From Strongyloides papillosus (lineage: Eukaryota > Nematoda > Chromadorea > Rhabditida > Strongyloididae), in assembly GCA_005656395.1 (NCBI GenBank), contig SRSI01000028.1:1674001-1738000 (forward strand): a stretch of DNA of 64,000 nt, read 5' to 3'. A program made the position numbers and the translations under genes. This document shows positions 51,907-64,000 of this stretch, piece after piece. Each line of letters begins with the position of its first letter. Position 1 is the first letter of the stretch. The notes below the pieces were generated by a model. The model was given only the letters and a program-made list of their open reading frames with translations. It was not told the DNA's origin and ran no database searches.

Positions 51907-53066
51907 AATTTAATATACAACTAAAAAAAATTAAGGAAGAGTCAATCAATTCTTATACAAAAATATATACAATAAAAATGAACGATAAAAGTTTTATTGA
52001 TGATATATGATAACATCATAAATATATCTATTTTCCCAATATATAAATATTGAGTTTAGATATATACATATATGTAACTCCAATAACAATGTTTTATGAG
52101 AATTAATATTATATATTGAGGATAGACAACTTTTATAAGGTGTACATATAAAATTCATGAATACTAATAGAGTAAGATAAAAGATCAAGGAAAAGATCGA
52201 TGTTCCCCCTGTATCGTGCTCTAACCAATAGGTATTTGAAATCGAAGACCAATGAACAACCGACTGTGAATACAAACTTTCTTGGTAGGATAGGAAATAT
52301 ATAGTATATGGTTAGAGAATAGTGTATTATTGATAAGAATAATATATAAATGTAAGCATGGAAAATTCTTTATATATATAATAATTTATCAATCTTACAA
52401 ATGTTAGGGAATAAAAGACGTCAAAATTTGATAAAAATATACCATTTATATGATTTATTTTCTTTAATTTATATGATAAAATGTATGTAATATAAAATTA
52501 CTTCATTTCAATGATAAATAAAATGCATGATATAAATTATTTGGAAAATGTTTATTAATTAATATGTTGTCTCACTAGTCATACGCATTCTTCTTAATAA
52601 ATATTTTATAGTAGAAAGTTATTAAAAAATTAATTTTTTTTTATATTTTGTTTTATGGTAGTTTTAAAGAAATTAAGATTAAAAATTAAATATAAATTAT
52701 TTTTGATTGAACACATTCTTATATTAAAATTTAATAATGTCCTACTCATTTTTGTGATGAAAAGTAAAGATAAAAAGATAAATTAATTTTATTATCTCAA
52801 AAGAAAAAAAATTAAGTAAATAAATCTAGAAAAATAATAATGAATATGTGTGTTTACAATCATTATGATTATGATACACTAGGCGAAAAAATTCTTTTTT
52901 TTGATTCACCCGTAAAGATAATTGAAAATTAAAAAGATTTTAAGCTTCCTTTTCTATTTCAATTGTATTTAAAATAAAACAATTTATGGTATTATTTGAT
53001 TTTCCATAATCTTGCGATCATCCCTTCATGGGTATTATTCTTTATTTTTGTGTATTTTGGATAGAT
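51907..53066. other. Spacer upstream of V-ATPase A
   Basis: A+T-rich; it contains the V-ATPase A promoter. The frame at 51994-52275 (-) has no supporting features. Confidence 0.5.
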
Positions 53067-53276
53067 TTACATCTGTAGTACCATATTAGTACTACGTTTA
53101 TGATGAAAAGGTAAATGAGAACTATCATCCAATGTTCTTTTATGAGTTCTACGGTTTCCAAGAAATAGAGAACGATATTTCTTTCTTCTTATGATTAAAT
53201 AATCAAGTGTTAAAAAAAAAGCCAGGAGAACGAAACATGTTATAAATGTATAGATAGCCCACGTTGGTATAGTCAT
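53067..53276 (-). CDS. Possible small single-TM protein (69 aa)
   Basis: The frame starts with ATG, about 26 nt after a TTGAGCAG acceptor-like site. Residues 5-28 form one hydrophobic helix (WAIYTFITCFVLLAFFLTL), followed by a strongly basic segment (RRKKYRSLFLGNRRTHKR) and a polar tail, so it would be anchored with its C-terminus in the cytosol by the positive-inside rule. Its residue mix is less A+T-driven than that of random frames here. I know no family for it. It could also be the last exon of a longer gene or a chance frame. Confidence 0.4.
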   Translation of the reverse strand: MTIPTWAIYTFITCFVLLAFFLTLDYLIIRRKKYRSLFLGNRRTHKRTLDDSSHLPFHHKRSTNMVLQM

Positions 53277-56200
53277 ACTAACTTCTTTCTTTTACTTCCT
53301 GCTCAAATGTTATAAAATACTTTAGCAACAAAAAATATTAATAATCTAAAAAAATTATTTATAATATGGAAACAATATATCTTAATTAAATATATTCTAT
53401 TTAACAGTATAAAAAAAAAAAAATAAACAAAAATTTAAAAAGTAAATATTAATTTAATTTAAACGTCGTTTAAAAATACAAGTAAAAAGGTTCAATAGCT
53501 TCTATATAAAAATTATTACTATTTTGTATAAATAGAATAAGTATATATATAAATAAAATAAAGAAGCATATATTGTAGAATAAGAATTATTATACATTTA
53601 TTATTTATAATTAAAGCTAATTATATATCCAAGAAAATTTTCTTTCATATAAATGTTTCTCTTTTTTTAAGAAAAGCATTACAAAATAATAAAAATTTCC
53701 TTAAAAATTTAAAAACTGTGTGGGTGCCGTTTTTGAAGTTGGTGAGAGATGATATTTATACGGACATTTGAAACAATTAATTAAGAATAGAAGAAAATTA
53801 TATCATTTTCCCCTTTTTTAATAGTTGTGTATCAAATAAAACTAAAACGAATATTATTTCCTTAAAAGTAGATCGTTTAGTTATATATCAAAAGATTTTA
53901 TTTGAAATAAAATTTATTTTAATATAACACATAACTATTATATATTAAAAAATAAAGACAAAGCTTCTGATAAAATTTCATGTATAAATAGATAATTATA
54001 AATTATTTACCCAAATTAATAGGTATGAGAGATATCATATTCACAGATAAAATTGAATAGAAAATTTAAAATATTTAATAAAAATAATAGCTTATTTATG
54101 ATATTTAAAAAATAACAACTCAAAAATAAAAACATATCAATTTTAGGATGAAAAGAAAATAATAAAGTACCCCTGAAATTTAAGAATATATATTTGTGAT
54201 TGATAAAAACGAAATTTGTATATTAAACGTATTTCAGAATAAATTATGTACTACTATTATTAAAAGTTATAGTATAATAAATAATTATCAATTATATTGA
54301 AAGAAATTCTTCTTTTTTTTATATCTATTTTAAATATATTCTGAAGTTAGATAGTTTATAAATTAAAAATTCCTCATTATGTAAGAAGTAACATTTAAAG
54401 AGTGTAGATGAACTATGATGATAAAAAAAATAAGAGCCAAAAAAAAGTAGATATTTTAAAATATATTTTGTTGTCAAAAAGTTATATTCTATCATAATAC
54501 AACTTAATTTGCCTTAACATGATTTGACAACTTCCTCCTCATTTCGTTAAAACTATTTTTTTAAAAGAATACTATATTAATTTTTATAGGGAATTTGCGC
54601 AACTTAAATTCTTAACAAAAAAATAGCCCTATAATCTATTGTAAAAACTTTTTTTACTATAATAAGGGATTTTTATTTCAAAATTAAAATAAGAAATTTT
54701 ATTATTATTTAGAAATGAAACGATAAGAAAAAGTGATAGGCACATGTACTTTCGCAATTACATATATCAAATAAAAAAATCTATAATGGTTTCCTTTAAA
54801 TTTTTAATTTATGGGTAATTTTAGAAGGGTAATGATCATATTTATTAACAATTCATTATTTCTATTTATGGGATGTTAGTACATTTTGTAAAAGCCATTA
54901 ACTTTTTAATAAACCATTTGAAAATACTCCTGTGACAACCACTTTTGACATATTTATAGTTATCCCTGAAAATGTGTATGATTTTAAGCAAACACTTCTT
55001 ATTTACTTCTAAATTTAACAAAGATAAAAGGATAGAAGAGATAGTGGAATTGATAATAAATAATATTTATAGTCAGAGGTTGATTGATAAAAGTATGTTA
55101 ATAAATGGCATCACAATAAAATATTAAAATTATAAAAGATATGCCATTTTAAAACTTTTTTTTATTATTCATTATTCTTAACTAACCTATTAATCTTTAT
55201 GCAAAAAAATATAAAAATAAATAAAAGTACAGGAAACCAAGAAGTGTAAGGTAATAAACAAATATTATTTTTAAGAAAAAAATAGTTTTTTTTATTTTAA
55301 AAGTAGTTTGATAGTTGGGAGAGTTATCTTTATAAAAATATATATGTGCCATCATTAATATTAGCATTTATATACATCTAAATAGTTAATTTACAACTAA
55401 CAAGTATTGACAGATTGGTAAATTAATGTGGATGTGTTAGGATACAATTTAATTAAAGTCCATCTTCAATCTGCTTATCAATTGATAAAGTTAATTTGGT
55501 TGATTTTTTAAGGAAAAGTTAAGTCAACTTTATAGCATGAAAATAATAAAGTTGAGTAATAAAATTATGTGTATATTTCCACAAATTCCTTCAACTATAA
55601 ACGATTTATAATTTTTACAGTAGTAAAAAACTACTTTTTTTGTAAACAATTGAAATTAAAGGGAAATACTCAAATTTAAAAAAAAAATTTAAAATTCAAT
55701 AAAAAGAAAATTATATATTAAATAAATTTGATAACATTAAATAACAAATTTAAAATAATTATAAACTTTTCTAAATTGATTAAAAAAATTATAGCTAATA
55801 TTATATGAAATTATAAATAACTTTTCTTATTTAATTATTTTTTATAGACAAAAAAATAATTTTTTTCACCATATATCATTAAACATGAGTGAAATAGGAC
55901 TATTTTCCTAACATTCTTATAATATTTTAACTTTTTATCCTCCATTTTCTAATTATAAGAGTTTCGTTAAAAATTAAAGTAATGACAAAATATAAAAAAA
56001 ACCACAAACCTTCATGGAAAGTTGTATGAAGTAAAAATATTTTTTTATTTTCATTGCCTCTACAATAGTGTTATGAATGGCAATTCTTTTTCATTTTCTA
56101 TTATAATTTACCAATATTTACATGATATAAATACTAATTACGACATATGAAATTAAAGCAATTGTTTTCCATTTTTTATTAATTATGCTAAGAACTTTTT

Positions 56201-59200
56201 TTAAATAATATCTAATAGTCAACAAAATATCTACTGAATGTAATATAATAAAAGAAAAAAGAAAACACATAGCATTGGGTTGTTAAGTCACTTTATATAT
56301 AAAAAAAATTATTTTTTTCAAAGGTGTTAAATTCCAAATCTTTGGAAGGCATTTAATAGTCCAACTTTGTTATGATGGTAGAAAAAAAGGAAAACCAAAA
56401 TTAGGGGAGTAGAAGGATTGAAGATTGATGAAATGTGCTTTTATCTTAATGTGTATATCTTTAAAACTTTACAATATATATAATTTTTTTGCCTGAACGA
56501 AAAGTAATTAAGCATTTTATTATAACTTTTATCAAACAATTTCTATTATTAAACTTAAAAAGAGTAATATTTTGAAAAGTAGTAATTTTAATGTGAAAAA
56601 TTATTATTAGAATAGTTTGTAAAATGGGTTTTATAATTATCTCCGTTAACATACTAATATAATTGAATTAAAATGGGTTATTTTTATTATCCTCAATACA
56701 GTAGCAATTGTGTTGGTGAATAATACTTTTTACAAACTATACTGTGAAAAATTTTTGCTATTTCCAAAAATATATGAAAAAAACAATAAAATATATGCAG
56801 GAAAAAAGTTAGAAGGATAAATGGATACATGGTTATCTTTAATCAACCATCTAATGGAGTTTTCCATGATACACATGTCAAAAACCAAATAATATTCTCG
56901 ATAAATAAATAAACATATATGTATATATAATATGATGCAATAGTTTATTTATAAAAATAATAGACATTTATGTAGATATATCAAAAAACCTTTTGTCTAT
57001 TTTAAATGCCAATAATTGTTTAATAGTATTTTTGAAATGAATAATAAATGGAATGATATGAGTAGAGGATAAGATAGTTCCTTTGAAAACTATTCATTTT
57101 ATTGGGAATAGTAATGAAAAAAAGTACTTTCTCATTTGACAACTTGGCGTTTTGATGAAATTTTATAATTTAAACTACCATACAAGAGAAACATTTAACA
57201 ATGCATTTTTAAAATCACATATACTCTTTTATTTTAAAATTAATGTTTTAAAATAAGAATGTGTATGCGAAAAAATGATCTATAGTACATCCTATTAATG
57301 ATATAAAAGTGGAAAATTAGTAATTTGTTCGATATTATGTTAATTCTATAATAAGTTTTATTTGAATTAATATATTAGCCTCATCCAAAATAAATGACTA
57401 TCCAAGTTAAATAAGTTTAAAAATGTCATATTCCTGAAAAAAGGACTCTCTGTTAGTAACAAATCTGGAGTGTATGTTAAGTGAGGAAGAATTTCAAAAA
57501 CTTAAAGCATTAGTGGTTGAATAAGGTTTATTTTTGATAATAAGTAATAATATGATCCAAAATAGTTTATTTGTATTGTTTGAAACGTTTTTTAAGGTAA
57601 TATATTATTACTTCTCATAATAGTTGGTTTTGTAGATTCTCTCTTTATATATATAATTTTTACCTCTATATAGAGGTATTTTTCCCCATTAATATAATAG
57701 TTCATTAAGTTAAATACCTTTAAGGCAGATAGAAAATTAATTCTCTCGCTTTTTCAAATGCTGTATGTATAAACTCAATAAGGTATAAAATAACGAATTA
57801 AAATCACTCTTCAACATAATTTCTTCCTACTGTAGCAAAAAACCATAAATGTAATATGATAAAAAAACAAAATATTGATAAAGATAAGGCTTCATTTTCT
57901 TTTAAAAGATGATATATATTTAATAGCGGAAGTTATACATAAAAGTTAAGTATGGGCATTTAAAAAATTGTAATACTAAAACCTACATTTGTTTTCTAAC
58001 AACTAAACATGTAAGAATAAATTTATGATAAAATTCTTATGAATAAAAATAAAAAAGAAGAATGTATTTTGTAAGATCAGTGATATATTATACCTGTTAT
58101 TTTTGTGATGATGAATGATAAATATCTTTATATATGTGTATATATAATTCATTACATTGGTCATCGTTCATAATTTTAAATGTTAAAGTCTTGTCAATTT
58201 CACTTTTAGTAATCAGGACAACCAGTGTGTTTTAAAATTATAGTATCATGATTTTTTCCATCCAGATTCAATTGTGGGTCTCCTTATAATATATTAACTA
58301 TTATTAAATGTATCTCTATATCCTTATCCATATTGATTTTTCATTAATCTTCTTAGAAATTTAGCTGTATATAATATTGTTTTCCTCTCTTTTGTCACTT
58401 ACAATTTCATTTTAATAAAACGATCAAATTAATCTTTTCATGGGTAATTATATAAAGATGAATCTCTTAATTAAATACATATTTATTACAAAAATGCCTT
58501 AAATTTTATAAATATACCTAAACAATATCATAAATTGTCTTTTTTTAATTTACAATAATTTATAAAAATAATGCATGTATATTTATAAAATCAGGTTTTC
58601 TTAAATCCTTCTTATTTTTACCTAAATGTACTACTATTTTTTCAACATATCTATATCATCTATAGAATATGACTTTTCATATATTTAAGCGTCTACATAA
58701 CATTATATAAAAATCCATCATATGACAAATCAAAAACTTTCTAACATTCAACTAAACTTCTATAAATTATTTGCCAATAATAGTTTTTCAATTGTAATAA
58801 AAGTACACATACGTGTAATAAGTTTCTCTATATGAGGATAAAATTTTAATATATATAACATTACTTTATAATGATAAAACTACAATCTTGATACGTGATA
58901 CCTTCCTTATAATACTCTCATAATTCCTTATTGTTGATTTTCTTTTATCCTCTATAACAATACACACGTACTTCTATAAATTGTTTTTATGTTAAAAGAG
59001 TTAATATAAGGAAATTGTAATCTCTTTTATATAAAAATAGGATGTTTATAATACCTTCACGATCTTTTCACATTTTATTTGTTAAAATTTTGATTTTAAC
59101 ACATATGGACTAAACCAATTTTTTATTTTATTTAGAAAGTACACAAAATAATATAGTTTTAGGAAAAAAAATAAATTTAATAGCTTAAAATTAATTCGGG

Positions 59201-59323
59201 ATAGTGGACAATTTTTTTATTTTATTCATTGTCCTTATCACAAGTAATTACTCTTATTATCCTTTTTAACATATCCCTTAATATACTTTTCAAAATATCT
59301 TTTAGTAATAGAGATAAAAAGAG
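53277..59323. other. 6.0-kb gene-free spacer
   Basis: This is the longest empty stretch of the window. No exon-like sequence is visible on either strand; the frame at 56461-56652 is low-complexity. A perfect 18-bp palindrome (57661-57678) is the only structure noted, and palindromes of that size are expected occasionally in such A+T-rich DNA. Confidence 0.6.
57661..57678. repeat. Perfect 18-bp palindrome
   Basis: TACCTCTATATAGAGGTA is its own reverse complement and is flanked by T-rich sequence. No function can be inferred. Confidence 0.5.
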
Positions 59324-61641
59324 ATGAATGCACTAGTACAAAGTACTGGTGGATCTAATGCATTTGTAGGAAAGATACTCCAAGTTGCTCTGGGACTTTT
59401 TGTTACAACATCAATTTACAACATTCTGATAATGAAATTTCAAATGATCCCTCCTCTTTTAATTGCTCATTTGATAATAGTTGTCGATGGATTTCCTCAG
59501 GAACAGGAATAGACAGTTGGAAAATTGCTAAAGGAGAACCGGAATCATTATTATGGTTTGCAGCTACAGGGACTATGCAATTACCAAGTATGTTATATTA
59601 CACATCTCATAATTAATATATTTTTAAAATTATTAAAGGGGAACCCTTCTCATTAATTGAAAATCGTGGAAATGTACCGGATGCATTAACGTCAGACCTC
59701 ATACCATGCCAATCGGATGTAGGGATGATAACATTTATCTATTGGCTAGTAGGTGCCTCAAACTTTGAGATATGCCTCTTACGACAAAATAATGAAAAAT
59801 TTAATTGCACAGGTTATCTCCAAGTCCCAACTATGCCAGGGAAATTGGCATTAAATATCCCTCCTGTATTACATCCATTTAAAATTTCAATTATGCCAAA
59901 TGATAAACAGGGTTTAATTGTTTATTGATGATATAACGTATACCTCACAAGGTTGTAAATATATTCCAAAATCATTAAAAGGTAAAAAATCCCAATTTTT
60001 TACCCACACCAGAACCAATCTCACATCTTTCTAATGTAACACAATCACCACCAGAGATAAAATTGCCATGGACATTACCGAATATTGAAGTTACCACAAC
60101 AACAGGAAAATCAATTCATCAATTACCCTATCAATAAGAACAAATGCTGTCAAAAATATACGCATTTCTGAGAGACCAGTCTTTCCAAGTCTTCTAATCT
60201 CCTACCATTCACTCAAACTAAAAATTCAAAAAGTCATGTCAAAATAGAACAATCAACAGATGATAAGGAGGAAGAATTTGATTTATTGATAATTGGAAAC
60301 AAAACACAACCTTTATTTGATAAGAGAAAAGGAAAAATTATTAATGATACCTCCGATTTGTTATGTGACTTTGGAGGTGATTTTCAATGCTTATGGGGAC
60401 CTGAAGCAGGAAGATGGGCTATAATTAATAAAGGTGCCTTCCATCATTTGAAGAATTTAAATCTAAAGATTTACCTTCATATCCAGCAGGAATTGTTATT
60501 CAGGGAACGTCTATGTTTACTAGTGATCCTGTAAGATGTCAAACAGGACCTGGAAAGTTATTGTTAAGATATTGGACTAATGGAAATGTTAAATTACAAG
60601 CATGTGCTCTGGGTTATAATGAAGATAGTACAGCTATTCAATGTAATGGACCATCAGAGGATGATTCATCAACAAATAAGGATTCCTCACTTGTCATTTT
60701 TGAGTTTCCTGATGATGTAGAAGAACCATTTACGGTAAATTTGTATAAATTATTAGTATTTTATAGACATCATTTATTTTTAGTTAAATTTAATTCCTGA
60801 GTGGGAGAAACACTCTAAAAATGAATATTTAATTATTGACGAGATAGCATATGTTGGAAGCTGTGATGAAAATGTTAAGAAGGAACTTTCTGGTAAAAAA
60901 ACTAAAGAAAAAACTACTCAAAAACCAACTCCAGCAACAGCAACATTACCACCATCAACGACAATTCCTACAACAACAATGTTTACAACAACTCTTCCAG
61001 AAAGAACTATTCATTATTGTGATGCATTAAATTGTAATTTTAATGGTAAGTTTATCACCACTGGGAATATATTAATTGTTTAATAATACTTTTCTTTTTA
61101 AGAAGATGCTTGTCAATACTTGAATCATGGTTTAACAAAAGTTCCGTGGACATTAAGAAGTAAAGGATATGGATATCCATTAACAAGATTAACTGACGTC
61201 CGTCCTTACCCTGGACAACAATCATTTATTAGTACATTATTATCTCCTGTGACTATGCTATTCTTGAATCACCAAGACTTGAGTTAAGCCAAAAACAATG
61301 TCATCTACTTCCAATATTACAGGTACGTTAACAATAATTATACTTCAAATTATTAATTTGTTTTAACTTTAAGACCATCATACCAGCAAACAATTCGTTT
61401 ATGTATTGTTGATAGTGAAACAAAACCATTTAAAACAATAAATTCCTTCATTCAGTGCCCACCAAATTTTAAGAACATTAACGCCAAAACAAGCTTACTC
61501 ATGGCAAAATTTACACATAGAATTACCACCTGGAACAATTAAATTTTATATGGTTGCCCATAATTTAGAGTCTTCCATTGAAAAAACGTCAATAGCAATT
61601 GATAATTTAAGGTAGCTGTATGTGAAAATAAACAAGTCTGA
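59324..61641 (+). CDS. MAM-domain secreted or membrane-attached protein (frame broken by many 1-base indels)
   Basis: The N-terminus (MNALVQSTGGSN..) ends in a hydrophobic stretch (VALGLFVTTSIYNI) that could be a signal sequence. Three MAM-like modules follow. Module 1 starts FNCSFDNSCRWISSG and reaches IDDITYTSQGC near 59.95 kb. Module 2 starts LLCDFGGDFQCLWGPEAGRW and ends IIDEIAYVGSC near 60.86 kb. Module 3 starts HYCDALNCNFN and ends with a Val-Cys-Glu-Asn tail at 61641. A Thr/Pro-rich linker (KTTQKPTPATATLPPS) joins modules 2 and 3. Introns are seen at 59588-59638, about 60737-60783, about 61046-61103 and about 61322-61373. About ten single-base corrections are needed (for example near 59415, 59918, 60000, 60440, 61247 and 61612), mostly in homopolymers. 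MAM domains act in adhesion and receptor dimerisation; the partner is unknown. Confidence 0.75.
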
Positions 61642-62528
61642 CTTTTATACAGAATGTCAATGGAAGGTGATGACAATGAATAAGAAAAATAATTTCTCCT
61701 TTTATTCAAAAAAGTTAGATCTCCAGAAAAAAAAAACAATAATTTATACTTAACTATTCTTATCAAAATGCAAATTATTATTTTTTTTATAATAAAAAAA
61801 ACAATGGCATTATTTATTTATATAAAAAATTGTTTATCAATATATTTATAGGATATAAAAAAAAGGTGTAATAGTTTAATTTTAAAGTAGATTTAAAGAG
61901 AAGGTATTTTTGATGTCAATTTCAGGTATGTTATTGAAATATAAAAAACATATAATAGAATTATGTATATCAAAACAATTGCAACGTTTATATGTTACAT
62001 AAGAAATTATTGAATTTATCAAGATTGAGATTGTAAACAATGCTATATTACAAAGATAAAGTATTATAGATTAAAAAACATTTGATGTAAAATAAAATGA
62101 AAGGAGACAGAGAATTTATGTACAAGAAAATTTAACTTTTAATAAAAAAATTGATTAATTTTCTTTTTATATATAATAATAACGGTGATTCAAAAGAAAA
62201 TGATAACATTATTTTGTATTATGAATGTTTGACGAATGTATATAAACTTGTATTATATAAAAGATTTTGTTTGAGAACAAAAAATTTTTTTGTATAAATT
62301 GCTGAATGTTTTGTGAAAATAATATATTAATATGTAAAAAATTGATACAACTAAACTTTTTTCATTTTCCTTGTTTTTGTTTATTTTTGTCAAAAATTTT
62401 ATGATATAATAATATAGTCTATCCTCAACAACACTAGCATTTTTTGTTGTGAAAAAAATTTGAAAGTTTCATTTAAAAATCTATTGAGAGTGTGTTAGAT
62501 TGTATGGAGGGTATAACACTTCTTATGT
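61642..62528. other. Spacer between convergent MAM and cog-1 genes
   Basis: These 0.9 kb of A+T-rich DNA should contain the 3' UTRs of both genes. Nothing else is seen. Confidence 0.5.
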
Positions 62529-63784
62529 CTATTTTTCAGTCTTCATCTCATCAATCTCACTTTGATATGAAGATTTTGAAGAAACATTTCAGCAGCTTCT
62601 TTTTTACGCCATTTTGTTCTTCGATTTTGAAACCAAACCTTTAAAAATATTATATATTAAAAAAATCAAATTTTTTGTTAACATTTATTATTCTAACTAC
62701 TATCTAATTAAATAGAATATTTATTTTTTGTAATAAAAATTTTCCATACACAATTATTTTCTTTTGATAGGGGAAATTTTATACAAAATACATGGGCTAA
62801 TTTAATAGTTTTGTAAGACACACTATTGTCCTCCCCAATACATTATTTTTTCGTCTTTTTTAAATGTATGAAAAGGTACAGTAATCTAATTTGACATTAA
62901 CCTATTCATTGTATTATAACAAATAAAAATATAAACATCACTACCTAATATTTTGAAAATATAGATTTCTATTTTACGTAAAATTACCTTTACTTGACTT
63001 TCAGTCATATTAAGTTCAGCGGCCAAAGTGGCACGATCCTGTCCTGCTAAATATTTTGTTGTTTCAATTTTTTTCAAGCATAAATATCTAAAATTATTAT
63101 TTAAAAATATATAAATTGAGGTAATTTATTATAATACCTGTGTACTACTAAAAGTAGGTCTGGAATGTTTTTTTCCACCAATAGACATAGAGTTTGGTGA
63201 TTATTTGCTGTAGATTAACAGCATTCCCACTATTATTATAATTGTAGTGAAGCTGTTGTTGGTAATTTCTAGGTGATTGACATTAAAATTATTTTTTGTT
63301 TGTTGTGCTATATTCATTCCTGATACTAGTTGTCCCTGTGTATATCCATGTTGTGGGGTTAGAGGATGTGAAAAAGGTTGAGAACAATGAAAAGGATTCA
63401 TTCCTACAACAATAAAGATGTTAAATAAATAAATTTAAATAAAAAAAGATAAAGAAAAGTAAAATAGAATATGGTAATTGATGTTTATTGTGTTTCAATG
63501 CAACAAATAAGTACAAAAGTTTTTATTTGTTATATTAGTACTTTTATTAGATAAGGATTATTTTTACTATGACAAACTGTTATAGATATAAGTAATATAA
63601 ATTACTTAAAAAGTCTATACTTCCTTAAATCAAAGATATTAACCAATTATTATAAATGATTAGGAAATCTCGATTAATATAGGTAGTGAGAAGGTGTTCT
63701 GAAAGCTCTAATAATATTTACATGGATATTCTTGTTTAATTATTATACATAAATATAACTACCTGATTGCATATTCATTATCAT
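62529..63784 (-). CDS. cog-1: NK6-class homeodomain transcription factor, COG-1 homologue (several 1-base indels)
   Basis: Exons read 63784-63763, 63403-63138, 63087-62988 and 62638 to 62543 or 62529. The N-terminal part is Gln/Asn/His-rich (NPFHCSQPFSHPLTPQHG). The homeodomain is complete across three exons: KKHSRPTFSSTQ, then QIFMLEK and KYLAGQDRATLAAELNMTES with QVK, then [18 protein letters not shown]. KYLAG plus [20 protein letters not shown] is diagnostic of Nkx6/COG-1. Role: nuclear repressor that fixes neuronal and vulval/gonadal fates; in C. elegans it sets ASE left-right asymmetry. Indels are needed at 63069-63075 (A/T run inside homeodomain helix 1), at two places in the N-terminal exon (around 63180-63280), and possibly after KKEAAEM. 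The distal start is inferred; an upstream exon outside the window is possible. Confidence 0.85.
62639..62987 (-). other. cog-1: Intron splitting the cog-1 homeodomain after QVK
   Basis: Donor AAG/GTAATT and acceptor TTTAAAG leave [10 protein letters not shown] continuous. The split position inside the recognition helix region is common in NK-class genes. No gene is seen inside. Confidence 0.7.
63404..63762 (-). other. cog-1: First visible intron of cog-1
   Basis: CAG/GTAGTT and TTGTTGTAG bound 359 nt and join a short first exon (MIMNMQSG) to NPFHCSQ. Only A+T-rich sequence is seen inside. Confidence 0.55.
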
Positions 63785-64000
63785 TATTAATATCTGTATA
63801 TCTAAGGACAAGGTAAAGGTGCGACGATAATCAAACAGTTGATTGAGGGTTAAAAAAGGATTATCATTTTCTAGAGAGCTAATTAAGTATTCTTCTAAAC
63901 ATTATGATATTAAATGATATATATAAAATGTTAGATTCAATATAATCTCATTCAGAAAAAGGCAAAAAGGTACAAGAATGGTATGATGATTTTAGGAAAT
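63785..64000. other. 5' flank of cog-1
   Basis: The window ends here. No element was identified. Confidence 0.4.

Noticed and set aside
57661..57678. Perfect 18-bp palindrome as a notable signal
   Set aside because: At this base composition one or a few such palindromes are expected by chance in 64 kb.

Overview
The window is a nuclear fragment from a nematode, most likely a clade IV species of the Strongyloides/Parastrongyloides/Rhabditophanes kind. The grounds are a very A+T-rich background, gene-poor spacers of 2-6 kb, few and mostly very short introns (about 40-60 nt, GT..AG with TTTTAG-like acceptors), acceptor-like TTTTAG sites a few bases before several start codons (expected for spliced-leader trans-splicing), and protein matches to nematode families. 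The genus is inferred by eye and was not tested.

Layout. 1.6-3.5 kb (-): LST-2/ZFYVE28 homologue (FYVE protein). 6.2-7.8 kb (+): AP-2 mu subunit (dpy-23/apm-2). The two are head to head, as I recall them being close together on the C. elegans X chromosome. 8.5-10.1 kb (-): a 7TM peptide-type GPCR. 10.1-15.3 kb: empty. 15.3-16.75 kb (+): choline/ethanolamine phosphotransferase. 17.1-17.4 kb (-): small secreted precursor resembling an amidated neuropeptide gene. 18.0-19.7 and 20.1-21.6 kb (-): tandem DEG/ENaC channel subunits. 24.4-25.4 kb (+): mariner transposase with an open frame. 26.2-35.9 kb (-): a 2684-aa type I cadherin in four exons. 36-40 kb: empty apart from palindromes. 40.0-41.8 kb (+): an unrecognised basic, probably nuclear protein. 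42.6-43.1 kb: a degenerate foldback repeat. 44.6-46.3 kb (-): GPAT3/4-type glycerol-3-phosphate acyltransferase. 48.4-51.9 kb (-): V-ATPase catalytic subunit A, whose 1.5-kb last intron carries, on the opposite strand, a complete four-TM protein gene behind a perfect RFX X-box palindrome. 53.1 kb (-): a small one-TM protein. 53.3-59.3 kb: empty. 59.3-61.6 kb (+): a MAM-domain protein. 62.5-63.8 kb (-): an NK6/COG-1 homeobox gene.

Reading quality is uneven. Genes between about 15 and 52 kb translate cleanly once introns are removed. Five genes near the two ends (lst-2, dpy-23, the GPCR, the MAM gene, cog-1) each need one to about ten single-base corrections, nearly all in homopolymer runs, although the protein on both sides stays conserved. 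I read this as uncorrected sequence error in parts of the assembly, not as pseudogenes, but that is inference.

Functional themes: endocytosis and receptor down-regulation (LST-2, AP-2 mu), phospholipid synthesis (CEPT, GPAT), organelle acidification (V-ATPase A), peptide signalling (GPCR, neuropeptide-like precursor), ion channels (DEG/ENaC pair), adhesion (cadherin, MAM) and neuronal fate (COG-1). The most promising undescribed item is the nested X-box gene at 49.1-50.4 kb.
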